Of a DNA stretch of 64,000 bases, positions 63,373 through 64,000 are shown piece after piece. This DNA is from Lachnospiraceae bacterium (lineage in GTDB: Bacteria > Bacillota > Clostridia > Lachnospirales > Lachnospiraceae). The stretch lies in assembly GCA_028689655.1 (NCBI GenBank), contig JAQVCT010000009.1, positions 1 through 64,000 of the forward strand. Reading direction: 5' to 3'. The translations under genes and the position numbers were made by a program. A model generated the notes under the pieces. The model saw only the letters and a program-made list of their open reading frames with translations. It was not told where the DNA came from and did no database searches. The first letter of the stretch is position 1. Every line of letters begins with the position of its first letter.

Positions 63373-64000
63373 TTACTTATTTTTCTTCACAAAATCCTCA
63401 TACAGGGGGGACATATTTCGAAGATACGCCACGATTTCTTTGATGATATCTACGGTCTTATCGATCTCTTCCATGGTATTCTCTTCACTCAATGTGAGGC
63501 GAAGGGAACCGTGAGCGATCTCATGTGGAAGTCCGATTGCCAGCAATACGTGAGAGGGGTCCAGGGAACCGGAGGTGCAGGCCGAGCCGCTGGAAGCACA
63601 GATACCTTCCATATCCAGTTTGATGAGGAGGGATTCCCCTTCCACGAACCGGAAACTGATATTCACATTGTTGGGAAGTCTCTTTTTCTCATCTCCGTTG
63701 AGACGACAATAGGGTACTTCTGTCAGGATACGCTGTATCATATGATCCCGAAGCTGGATTTCCTTTGCAGTCTTCTCCTCCATGATACGAAATGCACGTT
63801 TTACCGCTGCACCCAGACCTACGATGCCTGTAACATTTTCCGTTCCGGCACGTCTGGCACGCTCCTGCTGACCACCATGGACAAAGGAGCGAATCTTTAC
63901 TCCTTTTCTGATATACAGAAATCCGATTCCTTTTGGTCCATTCAGTTTATGACCGCTGGCACTGAGCATATCGATGTGGCACTCATCCACATTAATGGGA
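63373..64000 (-). CDS. iscS: Cysteine desulfurase, partial at window end
   Basis: Only the C-terminal ~209 residues are inside the window; the gene continues past position 64000. This PLP enzyme takes sulfur from cysteine as a persulfide. The PLP-lysine region SASGHKLNGPKGIGFLY, GGQQERARRAGTENV, and the catalytic Cys loop ICASSGSACTSGSLDPSHV are present. The next genes downstream are iscU and, after SdpI, mnmA, so it likely feeds both cluster assembly and tRNA thiolation. Confidence 0.95.
   Translation of the reverse strand, partial: PINVDECHIDMLSASGHKLNGPKGIGFLYIRKGVKIRSFVHGGQQERARRAGTENVTGIVGLGAAVKRAFRIMEEKTAKEIQLRDHMIQRILTEVPYCRLNGDEKKRLPNNVNISFRFVEGESLLIKLDMEGICASSGSACTSGSLDPSHVLLAIGLPHEIAHGSLRLTLSEENTMEEIDKTVDIIKEIVAYLRNMSPLYEDFVKKNK

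Overview
The window looks like a chromosome segment of an anaerobic, probably motile, Gram-positive gut-type Clostridia, most likely Lachnospiraceae. The evidence is the paired glgC/glgD, the tmRNA-smpB-rnr-secG block, a gap-pgk-tpiA cluster, clostridial thiolase and iron-containing alcohol dehydrogenase genes with Rex-like operators, lipoprotein and SdpI-type genes typical of monoderms, strong AGGAGG ribosome sites and a moderate GC content. Almost all genes lie on the minus strand. The family assignment is inference from gene content; no 16S gene is present.

Layout. 0.4-7 kb: lipoprotein, a two-component system (kinase at 1.3-2.8 kb, regulator at 5.5-6.2 kb) split by a 2.7 kb block holding an unknown protein, a chimeric MerR/trmO remnant and an acetyltransferase, then a membrane protein. 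7-13 kb: a 560-bp AT-rich gap with DnaA-box-like sites, glgC-glgD, a convergent GH13 glucosidase and a GT4 glycosyltransferase. 13.1-17.2 kb: an eroded accessory island (YoaP-like acetyltransferase, DUF3788, DUF5131, an AAA ATPase with a suspicious 3' end, several gene fragments, two copies of a ~100-bp repeat). 17.5-21 kb: tmRNA, smpB, rnr, secG. 21-24 kb: tandem hemerythrin and an enolase carrying a ~130-residue cysteine-rich insertion. 24-29 kb: a cobalamin-riboswitch operon encoding a lipoprotein, a NEAT-like anchored protein and a FecCD-type ABC importer. 29-33 kb: diguanylate cyclase, mgtE with a structured leader, a histidine phosphatase. 33.6-38.7 kb: gpmI, a cation efflux protein, thiamine pyrophosphokinase with a pentapeptide-repeat N-terminus, a GT2 glycosyltransferase. 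38.8-45 kb: membrane protein, cstA, thlA, gltP, a sugar-nucleotide reductase. 45-54.5 kb: NYN/OST-HTH protein, hybrid kinase, chemoreceptor and a beta-propeller HD-GYP protein. 55-64 kb: tpiA, pgk, gap, PHP phosphatase, iron alcohol dehydrogenase, mnmA, SdpI family protein, iscU and the 3' part of iscS.

How the parts work together. All five lower-glycolysis enzymes from triose phosphate to phosphoenolpyruvate are here (tpiA, gap, pgk, gpmI, eno), next to thiolase and an alcohol dehydrogenase, both with a TTGTTAA-type palindrome just after a predicted start of transcription, which suggests NADH-responsive Rex control of fermentation. Signalling genes for c-di-GMP (GGDEF at 29 kb, HD-GYP at 51.6 kb) accompany a chemoreceptor and a hybrid kinase. 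mnmA-iscU-iscS form a sulfur-trafficking block.

The strongest oddities are the cysteine-rich insertion inside the enolase catalytic-loop region, the B12-riboswitch operon with two putative surface proteins, a leader ORF whose start codon is inside a terminator-like stem ahead of mgtE, and several traces of recombination (a 38-nt copy of a kinase gene segment in an intergenic region, a MerR/trmO fusion point, a nonsense-bearing duplicate of the DUF5131 gene start).
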